A stretch of DNA of 19,713 nt from contig PDQE01000027.1 of NCBI GenBank assembly GCA_002747735.1, forward strand, positions 1-19,713, written 5' to 3'. The DNA comes from Flavobacteriales bacterium (GTDB lineage Bacteria > Bacteroidota > Bacteroidia > Flavobacteriales > Flavobacteriaceae). Made by a program: the position numbers and the translations under genes. Below the pieces are notes generated by a model. The model did not search any database and was not told where the DNA came from. It saw nothing but the letters and a program-made list of their open reading frames with translations. Below, one piece after another: positions 9,464 to 17,241 of the stretch. Within the stretch, counting starts at the first letter, position 1. Each line of letters begins with the position of its first letter.

Positions 9464-10831
9464 TTATGGAATCCGCACCGTCTCACCTATCCAGCAACCT
9501 ACTTTATAAGGTGTACCAGATTGTTTTCCTTCCTGGAAAATGAGTTTTGTAGAAGGTGCATTATTCATATATCCCCTCATCGCCCTTTTAGCTTTGGAAG
9601 CTACACTAGGGTCAACTTTTGCAGCCATAGCAGCTTTATTAGCAGCAGCCACATAGACCATACGCTTGCTAAATTCGTCTGTACCGCAGCTATTGGCACT
9701 GCTACCATAAAGGTTTGCTATAAGTAAATAAGCATCCCCTAAACTCGACTGATATTTTAAAGCCTTATAGGCATAGTTCCTTGCCTGAGATTTACTCTTA
9801 TGCCGCATAGTGTAGGCAATTCTAAGTAAAAGTTTTGCTTTCTTATATGGATCTGTCTCTAAATCCACAGCTTTATCACGCATCTTCAGAGCTTTACTAC
9901 TTTCTCCTCTGTCTTCAAGTATTTTTGCATAGAATACGTAAGCCCCTGCTGATGGTTCTGCCTTTACCCATGCTTCTGTCATTTTAGGATATAAATCTGT
10001 ATCGGTACATTCCTTATTAAACAGTCTGGACACAGCTCGTTTTAACCATTTGGGATCTGTTTTGTTAGCTTCAAAATTCTTTTCATAAAGCGGAATTAGT
10101 CTTTCACAGGTAGCTACATCACTAATTATTTGATCTAAAACAGGCTCTACCTGACCCAGTCCTTTTAAATTAATAGCATTATTTTTTTGCTTTCTTTTTT
10201 CTTTAGAGGTTAATGATTTTCCTAATGAGTCTTTCTCATTAATCTTATCCAACTCTGCGGTAAGTTTTTCAATTTTGTCATTTACACCGTCCACTGCATC
10301 ATCATAAGTATCAAAAATTAACTGTACGTTTGTATCCTTATTTCTATTGGTAACTTCTTGGAAATATTTGGCTATATTTTTAATGCTCATCCCGGTAGGG
10401 TCTGCTTTAAAGGCTTTGTCCAGTTTATCAAAAATTTTGTTCTTATCTCCGTTACGTTCTTCTAATGAGATAGCCCAGTCACTATATACTTTTCCTAAAT
10501 TCTTTGGATAATTTTGTATTCTTTTTTCATAAATATCATCTATGAGCTTACCCGCGGCTTCTTTTTCTCCTGCAGCAGCATTTTTATATTTATAGTCGGC
10601 AATTTTAAGGCCATCACTATAAATTACCATAGAGGCTTTGGGGCAATTTTCAAAAGTCCACTTCCAGTTTTCATAGGCACCATCATAGTTTTTTGCCTTT
10701 ACACTTTCGTGAAATAAGGATAGCTTTTGCTTACACATATCCGGTTGCGACCCGTAATCTTGAGCCATAACAGCACTCATTCCGGTTATAAGAAACAAGC
10801 TCATAATCAATTTTGTAATACTTCTTTTCAT
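9464..10831 (-). CDS. Exported TPR-like alpha-helical protein
   Basis: A 455-residue protein with a signal peptide (1-23, cut after SAVMA) and an otherwise helical, soluble sequence, so probably periplasmic. Degenerate tetratricopeptide-type helix pairs occur around 38-70 (KAKNYDGAYENWKWTFENCP), 100-160 and most clearly 280-375 (AYVFYAKILEDRGESSKALKMRDKAV, then YAYKALKYQSSLGDAYLLIANLYG). A charged segment at about 175-215 looks coiled-coil-forming. Cysteines at about 33, 63, 232, 265, 382 and 446 could form disulphides. The last residues are GCWIGETVRIP. TPR proteins usually serve as docking scaffolds; the partner may be the barrel encoded 26 bases upstream or the LptC protein 8 bases downstream, but this is inferred from position only. 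No enzyme motif is seen. Confidence 0.85.
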   Translation of the reverse strand: MKRSITKLIMSLFLITGMSAVMAQDYGSQPDMCKQKLSLFHESVKAKNYDGAYENWKWTFENCPKASMVIYSDGLKIADYKYKNAAAGEKEAAGKLIDDIYEKRIQNYPKNLGKVYSDWAISLEERNGDKNKIFDKLDKAFKADPTGMSIKNIAKYFQEVTNRNKDTNVQLIFDTYDDAVDGVNDKIEKLTAELDKINEKDSLGKSLTSKEKRKQKNNAINLKGLGQVEPVLDQIISDVATCERLIPLYEKNFEANKTDPKWLKRAVSRLFNKECTDTDLYPKMTEAWVKAEPSAGAYVFYAKILEDRGESSKALKMRDKAVDLETDPYKKAKLLLRIAYTMRHKSKSQARNYAYKALKYQSSLGDAYLLIANLYGSSANSCGTDEFSKRMVYVAAANKAAMAAKVDPSVASKAKRAMRGYMNNAPSTKLIFQEGKQSGTPYKVGCWIGETVRIP

Positions 10832-10857
10832 CTTGTTGGTTATTTGTTAAACGCTAT

Positions 10858-12126
10858 TTAATTTATTGTTCTTTTTCTAAACCACTTATCACTAAGGGTT
10901 AAACTGAGGCGAAAGTTAATATAATTTTCTTTAATAAGCGAATTTTTTAATTTTCCTCTTTTTCCAAATTCAATTCCTGCGTTTAAATTAGACAATTGTT
11001 TACTTATCGGCAATCCTACTCCAAAAGATATGCCAAACTCATTAATGGCATTGCCGTTAACTTCTAACCCAGTGCTTGAAAAGTGTGCTCCTGCCATATA
11101 AGTTACTCTTTTCCAGTAACTTGTTATGGAGTTTATATCCGGAAGGTAATATCCGCCAAAACCGAGGTAATTACTTTTAATGTACTTAATATTTTTATTT
11201 TTTGTAAGTACTTCATTTGAATATTGTAAATTATCCCGAAAACTGTATTCTATTCCGGCATACCATTTATTTTCTTTTCCTATACCGGCTCCCAGTTGGG
11301 TATTTAAAGGTTTTGTTACGGTAGATCTAAAACTATTATTTACAACGGTGTCTCTTGGGATTTCCACTTCATCATCCCTACTATATAAAGAATACAAAAG
11401 CTCATCACCTTCTGTAGAAAGATTATTTTGGAAGGTTATTGCTGCTCCGGCTTTTAAGGTAAGATTTTTATCTAAATTTTTATGATATTGCAGGCCGGCC
11501 TTAGTTGAAAATCCGGTTATAGTAGCTTCTGTTTTATGCATAGTGGCCAACTGAACTCCCAATTTTCTGTTCAAAAGCCGGTTCTTTATATTCCCAAAGA
11601 CGTAAGCCGCTTCTATACCAAGGCTTAGATTAAATGGCAACCTATATCCCAAACCCATAAAAACCCTATTAGTACCTCCTTCACCATGAAAATCATTAAG
11701 TTCAATAAGCTCACCTTCGTTATTTTTAAATTGTTCCTGTAAAGAATAACCCACTGCGGTGTTTGATTGTATCCCCAGAGATAATCCTGTTCTACGTGCC
11801 AGTGGAATACCCAATGCAAAGTAAGACAAAGCTGTAGATGAGGCTGAGCCTGCCTTGGTGCCATCGTTAATTCTTATGCCTTTATATTCACCTGCAATTG
11901 TGTAATTGGTCAACTGAAGGTAAGAAAGAGAAGCCGGATTAGAAAAGGTCATCTGATGATTACTGTTAAAAGCAGTTCCTATTCTACCCATTGTAATCTC
12001 CTCTGCTGACTTTTGTACCGCTTCGTCTCCGATTCCAAAAAATGAATACGGCGAACTATTGTTCTTTTGAGCGATTATCTGTAAAGAAAAAAGAAATATA
12101 AATACTCCTAAAAAGTGTTTAATCAT
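10858..12126 (-). CDS. Outer-membrane beta-barrel protein, function unknown
   Basis: A 422-residue protein with a signal peptide (about 1-19, ending IIAQ) and alternating hydrophobic/polar strands to the end, including a C-terminal strand ending KWFRKRTIN. After the signal peptide, NSSPYSFFGIGD and NPASLSYLQLTNYTIAGEY resemble the start of FadL/PorV-like Bacteroidota barrels, where an N-terminal plug precedes 14 or so strands. No enzymatic motif is visible. Its start codon overlaps the coaX stop by one base (TAATG at 12124-12128), which implies translational coupling, and the TPR gene follows after 26 bases. A role in moving hydrophobic molecules or in envelope biogenesis is plausible given lptC nearby, but unproven. 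Confidence 0.83.
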   Translation of the reverse strand: MIKHFLGVFIFLFSLQIIAQKNNSSPYSFFGIGDEAVQKSAEEITMGRIGTAFNSNHQMTFSNPASLSYLQLTNYTIAGEYKGIRINDGTKAGSASSTALSYFALGIPLARRTGLSLGIQSNTAVGYSLQEQFKNNEGELIELNDFHGEGGTNRVFMGLGYRLPFNLSLGIEAAYVFGNIKNRLLNRKLGVQLATMHKTEATITGFSTKAGLQYHKNLDKNLTLKAGAAITFQNNLSTEGDELLYSLYSRDDEVEIPRDTVVNNSFRSTVTKPLNTQLGAGIGKENKWYAGIEYSFRDNLQYSNEVLTKNKNIKYIKSNYLGFGGYYLPDINSITSYWKRVTYMAGAHFSSTGLEVNGNAINEFGISFGVGLPISKQLSNLNAGIEFGKRGKLKNSLIKENYINFRLSLTLSDKWFRKRTIN

Positions 12127-12845
12127 TATTTTGAATTGAATATAAGAATGCTGTTTAAACCTGCTAAAAGAAAATTTGGCTTGGCAAATATGCTACTTTT
12201 TAACTTTTTTGCCAAGAAAATAGCATCTCCGCCTGTTAAAACTACTGTTAAATTTCTAAATTCCTGATGATATTGATTAATTATTCCGTCTATTTCTGCA
12301 CGTAAACCGTTTACAATACCAGAGTGAATAGAACTATCTGTACTGTCTCCAATTAATTGATTATCAAAAGGTTTTAATAAAGGAAGTTTTGCCGTATAGT
12401 GATTTACCGCTTTATATCTCATGAATAATCCCGGAGAAATACCGCCTCCTAAATATTCATTTTTTTTATTGAGAAAATCATAAGTGATACAAGTACCGGT
12501 ATCTATAACTAAAACATTTTTATTTGGATAATGAACCGCTGCTGCACTTACCAGAGCCATCCTATCTACACCCAGCGTAGTAGGTGTTGCGTATTTATTT
12601 ATAAACGGAACCGGAGTATTGTAATATAAAGTGATAAAATTATCAAACAAAAATTCTTTATTATGTACAGTCACCGTATCGGTTACAGAAGATAGTATGC
12701 AATTCTTGAGATTGTATTTCTTTTTATTAAGGGCAACTACCTCCTCTAAATCGGTATCTTTAAATATATTGGTCTCTACAAAGGTTTCCTTGTTAAAAAC
12801 AGCCGTTTTAACTAAAGAATTACCTATATCTATAATTAAATTCAT
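12126..12845 (-). CDS. coaX: Type III pantothenate kinase
   Basis: CoaX phosphorylates pantothenate with ATP, the first step of coenzyme A synthesis in the cytoplasm. It replaces CoaA in many bacteria, is not inhibited by CoA and needs a monovalent cation. The 239-residue product has the ASKHA-fold motifs: IDIGNSLVKTAVF near the N-terminus (phosphate loop with D6), TLGVDRMALVSAA at about 92-104, VIDTGTCITYDF at about 112-123 and YLGGGISPGL near 131-140. Length is normal for the family. The ATG at 12845 places the phosphate motif at the usual distance. It heads the six-gene set reaching 7282 and shares a base with the next gene. A promoter-like TACTTTTG box lies 18 bases upstream of the start. 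Confidence 0.95.
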   Translation of the reverse strand: MNLIIDIGNSLVKTAVFNKETFVETNIFKDTDLEEVVALNKKKYNLKNCILSSVTDTVTVHNKEFLFDNFITLYYNTPVPFINKYATPTTLGVDRMALVSAAAVHYPNKNVLVIDTGTCITYDFLNKKNEYLGGGISPGLFMRYKAVNHYTAKLPLLKPFDNQLIGDSTDSSIHSGIVNGLRAEIDGIINQYHQEFRNLTVVLTGGDAIFLAKKLKSSIFAKPNFLLAGLNSILIFNSK

Positions 12846-12862
12846 AATATCTTAAATGCCCG

Positions 12863-12896
12863 CAAAAGTACGAATTGATTTTTAAAAATATACCAA
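12863..12896 (-). promoter_or_regulatory. Probable promoter of the coaX operon
   Basis: On the minus strand an exact Bacteroidota -7 box, TACTTTTG (TAnnTTTG), lies at 12870-12863, and TTG at 12896-12894 is a possible -33 element. The spacing is 23 bases, slightly longer than the usual 19-21. The -7 box ends 18 bases before the coaX ATG, so the leader would be very short. Confidence 0.5.
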
Positions 12897-13042
12897 CGTT
12901 ATATTTTGGGTTATTCAAAGGCTTCTTTTAGATAGGCCAAACACCCCTCTCGATAATAAAAACCTTCTCAATGCCATTAAAATAGACGGATTACGACAGT
13001 TTTGTAAAAATAATCAAGACGGGATTAATTTTGCACAAAAAT
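12879..13042 (+). other. Intergenic stretch with an unexplained open frame
   Basis: This stretch lies between coaX and the tRNA-Phe terminator and holds no recognised gene. On the plus strand one frame stays open for about 55 codons, from the stop near 12879 to a TAA at about 13042. Its second half reads like ordinary protein (for example LLDRPNTPLDNKNLLNAIK), but there is no ATG, GTG or TTG start near its beginning. It may be a decayed gene end or chance; I assign no function. Confidence 0.25.
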
Positions 13043-13073
13043 AAAAAATCCGGATACTTACATCCGGATTTTT
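13043..13073 (-). terminator. Rho-independent terminator after tRNA-Phe
   Basis: Read on the minus strand, the arm AAAAATCCGGAT (13073-13062) is followed by a 6-base loop and the exact inverse ATCCGGATTTTT (13055-13044), then runs into a T tract. The stem is 12 bp with a GC-rich centre. It begins four bases after the tRNA discriminator base, so it ends the tRNA transcript. Confidence 0.88.
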
Positions 13074-13076
13074 GGG

Positions 13077-13149
13077 TGGTGCCTCCAGGAATCGAACCAG
13101 GGACACAAGGATTTTCAGTCCTTTGCTCTACCAACTGAGCTAAGGCACC
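13077..13149 (-). tRNA. tRNA-Phe (anticodon GAA)
   Basis: A 73-base cloverleaf read on the minus strand. The acceptor GGTGCCT pairs with AGGCACC. The D stem is GCTC/GAGC with AGTTGGTA as the loop. The anticodon stem AAGGA/TCCTT encloses CTGAAAA, giving anticodon GAA at 13116-13114. The variable loop is GTGTC. The T stem CCTGG/CCAGG encloses TTCGATT, and the discriminator is A. The bases after the discriminator are CCC, so the CCA tail is not encoded and must be added by the CCA-adding enzyme. It is a stand-alone gene with its own promoter and terminator. Confidence 0.98.
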
Positions 13150-13166
13150 TGTTTAAAAAACGTTTG

Positions 13167-13198
13167 CAAATATATATGTTAATTTAATATATATCAAA
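13167..13198 (-). promoter_or_regulatory. Promoter of tRNA-Phe
   Basis: On the minus strand TTTG (13198-13195) is followed after exactly 20 bases by TATATTTG (13174-13167), both fully matching the Bacteroidota sigma-A consensus TTTG-N19-21-TAnnTTTG. The -7 box ends 17 bases before the mature tRNA 5' end. This is the best promoter in the window and a useful internal reference for the others. Confidence 0.8.
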
Positions 13199-13277
13199 TG
13201 AAACAAATAATTTTTTACAGGTTTTGCCCAATGCTTGTTAAATGCCTGATTAGATGTTTAAACCATTCTCTAAATTT

Positions 13278-14228
13278 TCAATTCCAAAGTGATTCTTGTG
13301 TGTAAGGGCTGCCTTTTTGCGTCCAGATTTCACCTTTGAGGAACCTGTAATTTCTGTCCAAATTATCTATATCTTTAAGATCGCTTACAGATAATTCCAA
13401 TTCCTGAGCTTGAAAATTTTGCAAAATTCTATTTGGGTTTACGGATTTTGGTATTACCGAAATCCCCCTATGTAATGCTCCGCTAATCAAAACCTGAGCT
13501 GTAGAAACTTTATGGGCATTGGCTATTTTTTTAATCACCGGATCTTCTAAGAGCTTTGGCTCATCATCAACTTTTATCTCTTTAGGCCTGTCACCTGATC
13601 CTAAAGGAGCATAAGCAGTAAAATGAATATTATGAGCTTTACAAAAGGTCAATAATTCCCTTTGCTGAAAATACGGATGGCATTCTACCTGATTCATTTC
13701 CGGTTTTATACTTGCATTCTCCAGCAAATCTTCTATTTTCTTTATACTAAAATTAGAAACCCCGATATGCCTCACAAGCCCTGCATCTACCAATTTTTCC
13801 ATCCCTTTCCACGTTTCTAAGACAGGCAGCTTGTCCAATGCTACCATATCCGCTCCAGATTTTGGGTAAAATAGGTCTTTCTTTATAGCTACCGGCCAAT
13901 GAATAAGATATAAATCAAGATAGTCCAGTTGTAAATCCTTTAATGTCCTGTGCAAGGCCGGCAAAACATCTTTTTTTTCATGTGAGTCGTTCCATAACTT
14001 AGATGTTATCCAGAGTTCTTCACGTTTTACTATTCCTTTAGATATACATGCTGCAATGGCCTTACCTATTTCTTTTTCATTACCGTATATATAAGCACAA
14101 TCTATATGCCTGTACCCTTCTTTTATGGCAAATTTTACCGCTGTATAAACCTCACCCGGCTTAGATTTCCACGTGCCGAGACCCAATTGTGGCATAGTAT
14201 CGCCGTTTTTAAATGTTAAAGTTTTCAT
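13278..14228 (-). CDS. Aldo/keto reductase
   Basis: A 316-residue NADPH-dependent oxidoreductase with the (beta/alpha)8 aldo/keto reductase fold. It reduces aldehydes or ketones to alcohols in the cytoplasm; the physiological substrate cannot be predicted. The start MKTLTFKNGDTMPQLGLGTWK is typical. The catalytic tetrad is complete: D43 and Y48 in HIDCAYIYGNE, K77 in WITSKLW and H110 in DLYLIHWP. Further family signatures are GVSNFSIKKIEDLL, NQVECHPYFQQREL and the cofactor-binding VIPKSVNPNRILQN. The length matches aldose-reductase-like members (about 310-320 residues). It follows the pseudouridine synthase on the same strand after 54 bases and may be read from the same transcript. No obvious promoter lies in the gap. 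Confidence 0.95.
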   Translation of the reverse strand: MKTLTFKNGDTMPQLGLGTWKSKPGEVYTAVKFAIKEGYRHIDCAYIYGNEKEIGKAIAACISKGIVKREELWITSKLWNDSHEKKDVLPALHRTLKDLQLDYLDLYLIHWPVAIKKDLFYPKSGADMVALDKLPVLETWKGMEKLVDAGLVRHIGVSNFSIKKIEDLLENASIKPEMNQVECHPYFQQRELLTFCKAHNIHFTAYAPLGSGDRPKEIKVDDEPKLLEDPVIKKIANAHKVSTAQVLISGALHRGISVIPKSVNPNRILQNFQAQELELSVSDLKDIDNLDRNYRFLKGEIWTQKGSPYTQESLWN

Positions 14229-14282
14229 TTTATCTGGTTTATAGTTTTATGTCCGTTGAGTAGTTTAGCAATGTATTACACG

Positions 14283-15110
14283 CTAAATCATCTTTAAATA
14301 AGCCACCTCCTGTTTGGTGAGCTTTCTGTAATTGCCTCTGGATAAATTCTTTTTGGTTAATCCCGCAAAGATAACACGATCCAGTTTTATTACTTTATAG
14401 CCAAAATGCTCAAATATTCTTCTTACAATACGGTTTCTGCCAGAGTGGATTTCTATCCCTATTTCCGTTTTGGGTTGGTTTTCAATATAAGAAATATCAT
14501 CTACATAAACCATTTTTCCATCCAGTTCAAAATTCTGGCTTATCTGATGCAGATGTTGGGCTTCCAATTTTTGGTCTAAACTCAACCTGTAAAGTTTTTT
14601 AACATTGTGTTTTGGATGGGTAAGCTTTTTAGCCAATTCGCCATCATTAGTAAATAGTAATAAGCCCGTAGTGTCTCTATCTAGCCTGCCTACAGGATAA
14701 ATACGTTCTTTACAAGCATTACCTACCAGATGCATCACCGTTTTTCTTCCTCTTTCGTCATCCATGGTAGTAATAAAGTTTTTGGGTTTATTCAACAGCA
14801 CATAGCGTTTTGGTTCGGGGTTAATCACCACATTGTCAAAACGCACTTCATCAGACGGTTTTACTTTGTAACCCATCTGTGTAATTACTTTGCCATTTAC
14901 GCTTACACTACCTGTTTTTATATGCATATCTGCTTCTCTGCGAGAACAAATACCTGCATTGGAAATATATTTATTTAGCCGTATTTCGTCTGTTTTTTTA
15001 GTTACAGAATGTCTTACCGGCTTTTTTTTATTCTTTGGTTTATTTTTTTCTTTGCCTCCGCTTTTATAAGATTGGTTTTGTCGTCCTCGCGACGATGATT
15101 TTTTGTTCAT
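14283..15110 (-). CDS. RsuA/RluB-type rRNA pseudouridine synthase
   Basis: A 275-residue enzyme that isomerises a uridine in ribosomal RNA to pseudouridine. The first 40 residues are a basic, disordered extension rich in Lys, Ser and Asn, common in flavobacterial members. An S4 RNA-binding domain covers about 43-90 (LNKYISNAGICSRREAD). The catalytic domain includes the signature GRLDRDTTGLLLFTNDG at about 141-157, with the catalytic aspartate at D144, and a later GRNRIVRRIFEHFGYKV motif that suits the RsuA/RluB/E/F branch. The exact target base (16S or 23S) cannot be decided. The 133 bases upstream contain a -7-like box (15221-15214) and repeat copy A, so the gene may have its own long leader even though it follows the UbiA gene. 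Confidence 0.93.
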   Translation of the reverse strand: MNKKSSSRGRQNQSYKSGGKEKNKPKNKKKPVRHSVTKKTDEIRLNKYISNAGICSRREADMHIKTGSVSVNGKVITQMGYKVKPSDEVRFDNVVINPEPKRYVLLNKPKNFITTMDDERGRKTVMHLVGNACKERIYPVGRLDRDTTGLLLFTNDGELAKKLTHPKHNVKKLYRLSLDQKLEAQHLHQISQNFELDGKMVYVDDISYIENQPKTEIGIEIHSGRNRIVRRIFEHFGYKVIKLDRVIFAGLTKKNLSRGNYRKLTKQEVAYLKMI

Positions 15111-15145
15111 AAATGATAGAATTTTTATTGGCTTAAGCTAATATA

Positions 15146-15178
15146 CTTCTAATAAGTTCATCCTGATTTTTTATTTTT
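15146..15178 (+). repeat. Dispersed intergenic repeat, copy A
   Basis: These 33 bases match copy B at 19074-19106 at 28 positions with no gap, and all five differences are transitions. The shared core is TTCATCCTGA followed by TTTTTATTTTT. In copy A the following CAGG also pairs with CCTG of the core, giving a small hairpin with an A/T loop. It lies between the UbiA and pseudouridine synthase genes, in the latter's probable leader. Confidence 0.55.
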
Positions 15179-15213
15179 CAGGAAATAGAAAAAGTCAAAA
15201 TAAGTTTAATATG

Positions 15214-15221
15214 CAAAGATA
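15214..15221 (-). promoter_or_regulatory. Candidate -7 box upstream of the pseudouridine synthase gene
   Basis: TATCTTTG on the minus strand matches TAnnTTTG exactly. I see no good TTTG about 20 bases upstream. If used, it gives a leader of about 90-100 bases that includes repeat copy A. It also means the downstream genes need not depend on the mevalonate-cluster transcript. Confidence 0.4.
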
Positions 15222-15243
15222 CGATAATGTGCCGTAATCAGCT

Positions 15244-16185
15244 TTAAATTATTCGCTTAATAATTACAGATGTATCTAATAATGCCAGGCTAAAAACACC
15301 AATGACTATAACAATTTTTAAAATGGTATGTAAGGCCATATAATTTGGTTTTTTATTGGCACTAAATAATAAAACAAGAAAAGGGATTAACATAAGGCCT
15401 ACCAAATAAAAATAAAACCGCATATAACCTATTTCAGGTGATTTTAACAAGAAATAAATAGGCGGAAAGGTGAAAATAATAATAAACCCAATAAGTATTT
15501 TAGTAAATTTTTCACCATACAAAATAGGAATAGTAACAATGCCAGAAACAATATCGCCTTGTATGGTTTCTAAATCTTTTACCAATTCTCGCATGAGCAG
15601 AACAAAAAATAAAAAGGCCGTATGTGTAAAAATAAAGGTTGAAAAATTCTTATAATACACAAAAATCACAAAAAAAGGTAAGAGAGATAATGTTACAGCA
15701 CTAAATAATTTCACCAATGGATAGTGCCTTAGTTTATGTGAATACAACCAGAGTAAAAATATGTAAATGGTAAAAAACAAAGCTGCCCGCCAAGAGACCA
15801 AAAAGCTAAAGAGAAATCCCAAGGCATTTAATGTAAAATACAGATACAACTGTGTTTTCTGAGTTATCAGGCTATCTAGTCTTGACTTAAAAGGCCTGTT
15901 AATCAAATCTTTTTTTAGATCGTAAAAGTTATTGATAATATATCCACCTGCAATAACACAAGTACTGGCCAGCACAACAAAATATAAATTAACATCTAAC
16001 AGCACATCTTTTAATGACTTGTCTGAAGCAAAAATAAATATGGAAGCTAAGTATTGGGCAATAACTATGAGTATAATATTATACCCTCTAACTACAGAAA
16101 AGAGACTAAGTACCTTGTAATAATACGGGTATTTTTTAGGTTGTTTTTTAGGCGTATTTTTTTCGGCTTCTTTTAGTAAGTCCAT
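15244..16185 (-). CDS. UbiA-family prenyltransferase (geranylgeranylglycerol-phosphate geranylgeranyltransferase-like)
   Basis: A 313-residue polytopic membrane enzyme that moves a polyprenyl chain from its diphosphate to an acceptor. Both Asp-rich motifs that bind Mg-diphosphate are intact: NNFYDLKKDLINRP (N85, D89, D93) and RELVKDLETIQGDIVSG (D204, E206, D211). About eight or nine hydrophobic segments follow a short basic N-terminus. The second motif and its LPI-like ending (IVTIPI) resemble archaeal digeranylgeranylglyceryl-phosphate synthase more than UbiA or MenA, and flavobacterial members are often annotated this way. The start lies 24 bases after the mevalonate kinase stop, so the two are cotranscribed; the kinase feeds the pathway making its prenyl donor. 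The acceptor (glycerol-phosphate lipid, quinone precursor or other) is not proven. Confidence 0.9.
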   Translation of the reverse strand: MDLLKEAEKNTPKKQPKKYPYYYKVLSLFSVVRGYNIILIVIAQYLASIFIFASDKSLKDVLLDVNLYFVVLASTCVIAGGYIINNFYDLKKDLINRPFKSRLDSLITQKTQLYLYFTLNALGFLFSFLVSWRAALFFTIYIFLLWLYSHKLRHYPLVKLFSAVTLSLLPFFVIFVYYKNFSTFIFTHTAFLFFVLLMRELVKDLETIQGDIVSGIVTIPILYGEKFTKILIGFIIIFTFPPIYFLLKSPEIGYMRFYFYLVGLMLIPFLVLLFSANKKPNYMALHTILKIVIVIGVFSLALLDTSVIIKRII

Positions 16186-16209
16186 AATACTAAGGTATTT
16201 ATCGTACTT

Positions 16210-17139
16210 CTAAAACCGATATACTACATCTAATTTATGGTTTTTTAAAATCCTTTTTGCGTTTTCAAAATCTTGAGTAAAACCTAAAATATATCCGCCT
16301 CCACCTGAACCGCAAAGCTTTAAATAGTACGCGTTAGTATCTATGCCTTGCTGCCATAAATTATGAAAAGGTTTTGGAATCATGGGTTTAAAATTATCCA
16401 ATACCACTTTTGATAATTTTTTTACATTGCCCAATAGTGATTTTACATTGCCGTGTAAAAAATCATCTATACAAGCATCTGTATAAGTAGAAAAGTCTTC
16501 ATTAATCATTTTTCTAAAACCTTCGTTTTTCATTTTATTCATAAAGAGGTTTACCAACGGTTCTGTCTTACCCACTTGCTTAGAGTCTAACAAAAAAACA
16601 GCCCCTTTACCTTCTTTTTGAGCAGGAATACCGGCGGGTTCCAAATGGGTTTTAGAGTTGATAAGAATAGGTAAACTAAGGTAACTATTCAACGGATCTA
16701 ACCCAGAACTACTCCCGTGGAAATAAGACTCCATGGCACCAAAAACACTTTTAAGTTCCAATAATTTTTCACGGGTTAAGTTTTCCATCACAGTAATTTT
16801 ATCAACTGCATACTTATCATACACAGCCGCTACTAATGCTCCGGAACTTCCAACGCCATAGCCCTGCGGGATACTACTGTCAAAATACAATCCTTTATGG
16901 ATATCGGCATTAAATTTCTCTAAATAAAAAGATTGAATATTTTTTTCTTCTAAATCGATTAAATATTCATAAAATCCTTTTAAGTTCTCATTAGACGTTT
17001 TGGTGTGTTCAGTTTGACTCTCGGGAATTTTTAAGGCTCCTTGATAAGTGTTATAAGGTATAGCCAAACCCTTAGAGTCTTTTATAATCCCGTATTCTCC
17101 AAAAAGCAAAATTTTTGCATAAAAAAGTGGTCCCTTCAT
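16210..17139 (-). CDS. Mevalonate kinase-type GHMP kinase
   Basis: A 309-residue GHMP kinase that most likely phosphorylates mevalonate with ATP to mevalonate 5-phosphate. The N-terminus KILLFGEYGII is the usual mevalonate-kinase start. The ATP-binding loop is PQGYGVGSSGALVAA (91-105). FGAMESYFHGSSSGLDPL (133-150) supplies E137 and the catalytic-base Asp D148. KLCGSGGGGYILG (about 274-286) is GHMP motif 3. It lies two genes from diphosphomevalonate decarboxylase, which supports the assignment; phosphomevalonate kinase is not in this window and must be elsewhere. Because it is short and divergent from eukaryotic mevalonate kinase, the exact substrate is inferred from motif and context. A TATATTTG box sits 32 bases upstream of the ATG. 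Confidence 0.9.
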   Translation of the reverse strand: MKGPLFYAKILLFGEYGIIKDSKGLAIPYNTYQGALKIPESQTEHTKTSNENLKGFYEYLIDLEEKNIQSFYLEKFNADIHKGLYFDSSIPQGYGVGSSGALVAAVYDKYAVDKITVMENLTREKLLELKSVFGAMESYFHGSSSGLDPLNSYLSLPILINSKTHLEPAGIPAQKEGKGAVFLLDSKQVGKTEPLVNLFMNKMKNEGFRKMINEDFSTYTDACIDDFLHGNVKSLLGNVKKLSKVVLDNFKPMIPKPFHNLWQQGIDTNAYYLKLCGSGGGGYILGFTQDFENAKRILKNHKLDVVYRF

Positions 17140-17170
17140 AGAAGTGTAACTAAATTTTCTTTTAGTGCTG

Positions 17171-17178
17171 CAAATATA
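17171..17178 (-). promoter_or_regulatory. Candidate -7 box for the mevalonate kinase / UbiA genes
   Basis: TATATTTG on the minus strand is identical to the tRNA-Phe -7 box and ends 32 bases before the kinase ATG. The expected TTTG about 20 bases upstream is poor (TTCTG at best), so the promoter may be weak or activator-dependent. Confidence 0.45.
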
Positions 17179-17241
17179 CTATTTATTCAGCAATCAGAAA
17201 TTAGAACGTACAAATTACATGATTAAGTATAAAAAATGGAA

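Noticed and set aside
13077..13149. Genomic-island attachment site at tRNA-Phe
   Set aside because: No duplicated tRNA 3' segment, integrase gene or change in base composition is seen on either side.
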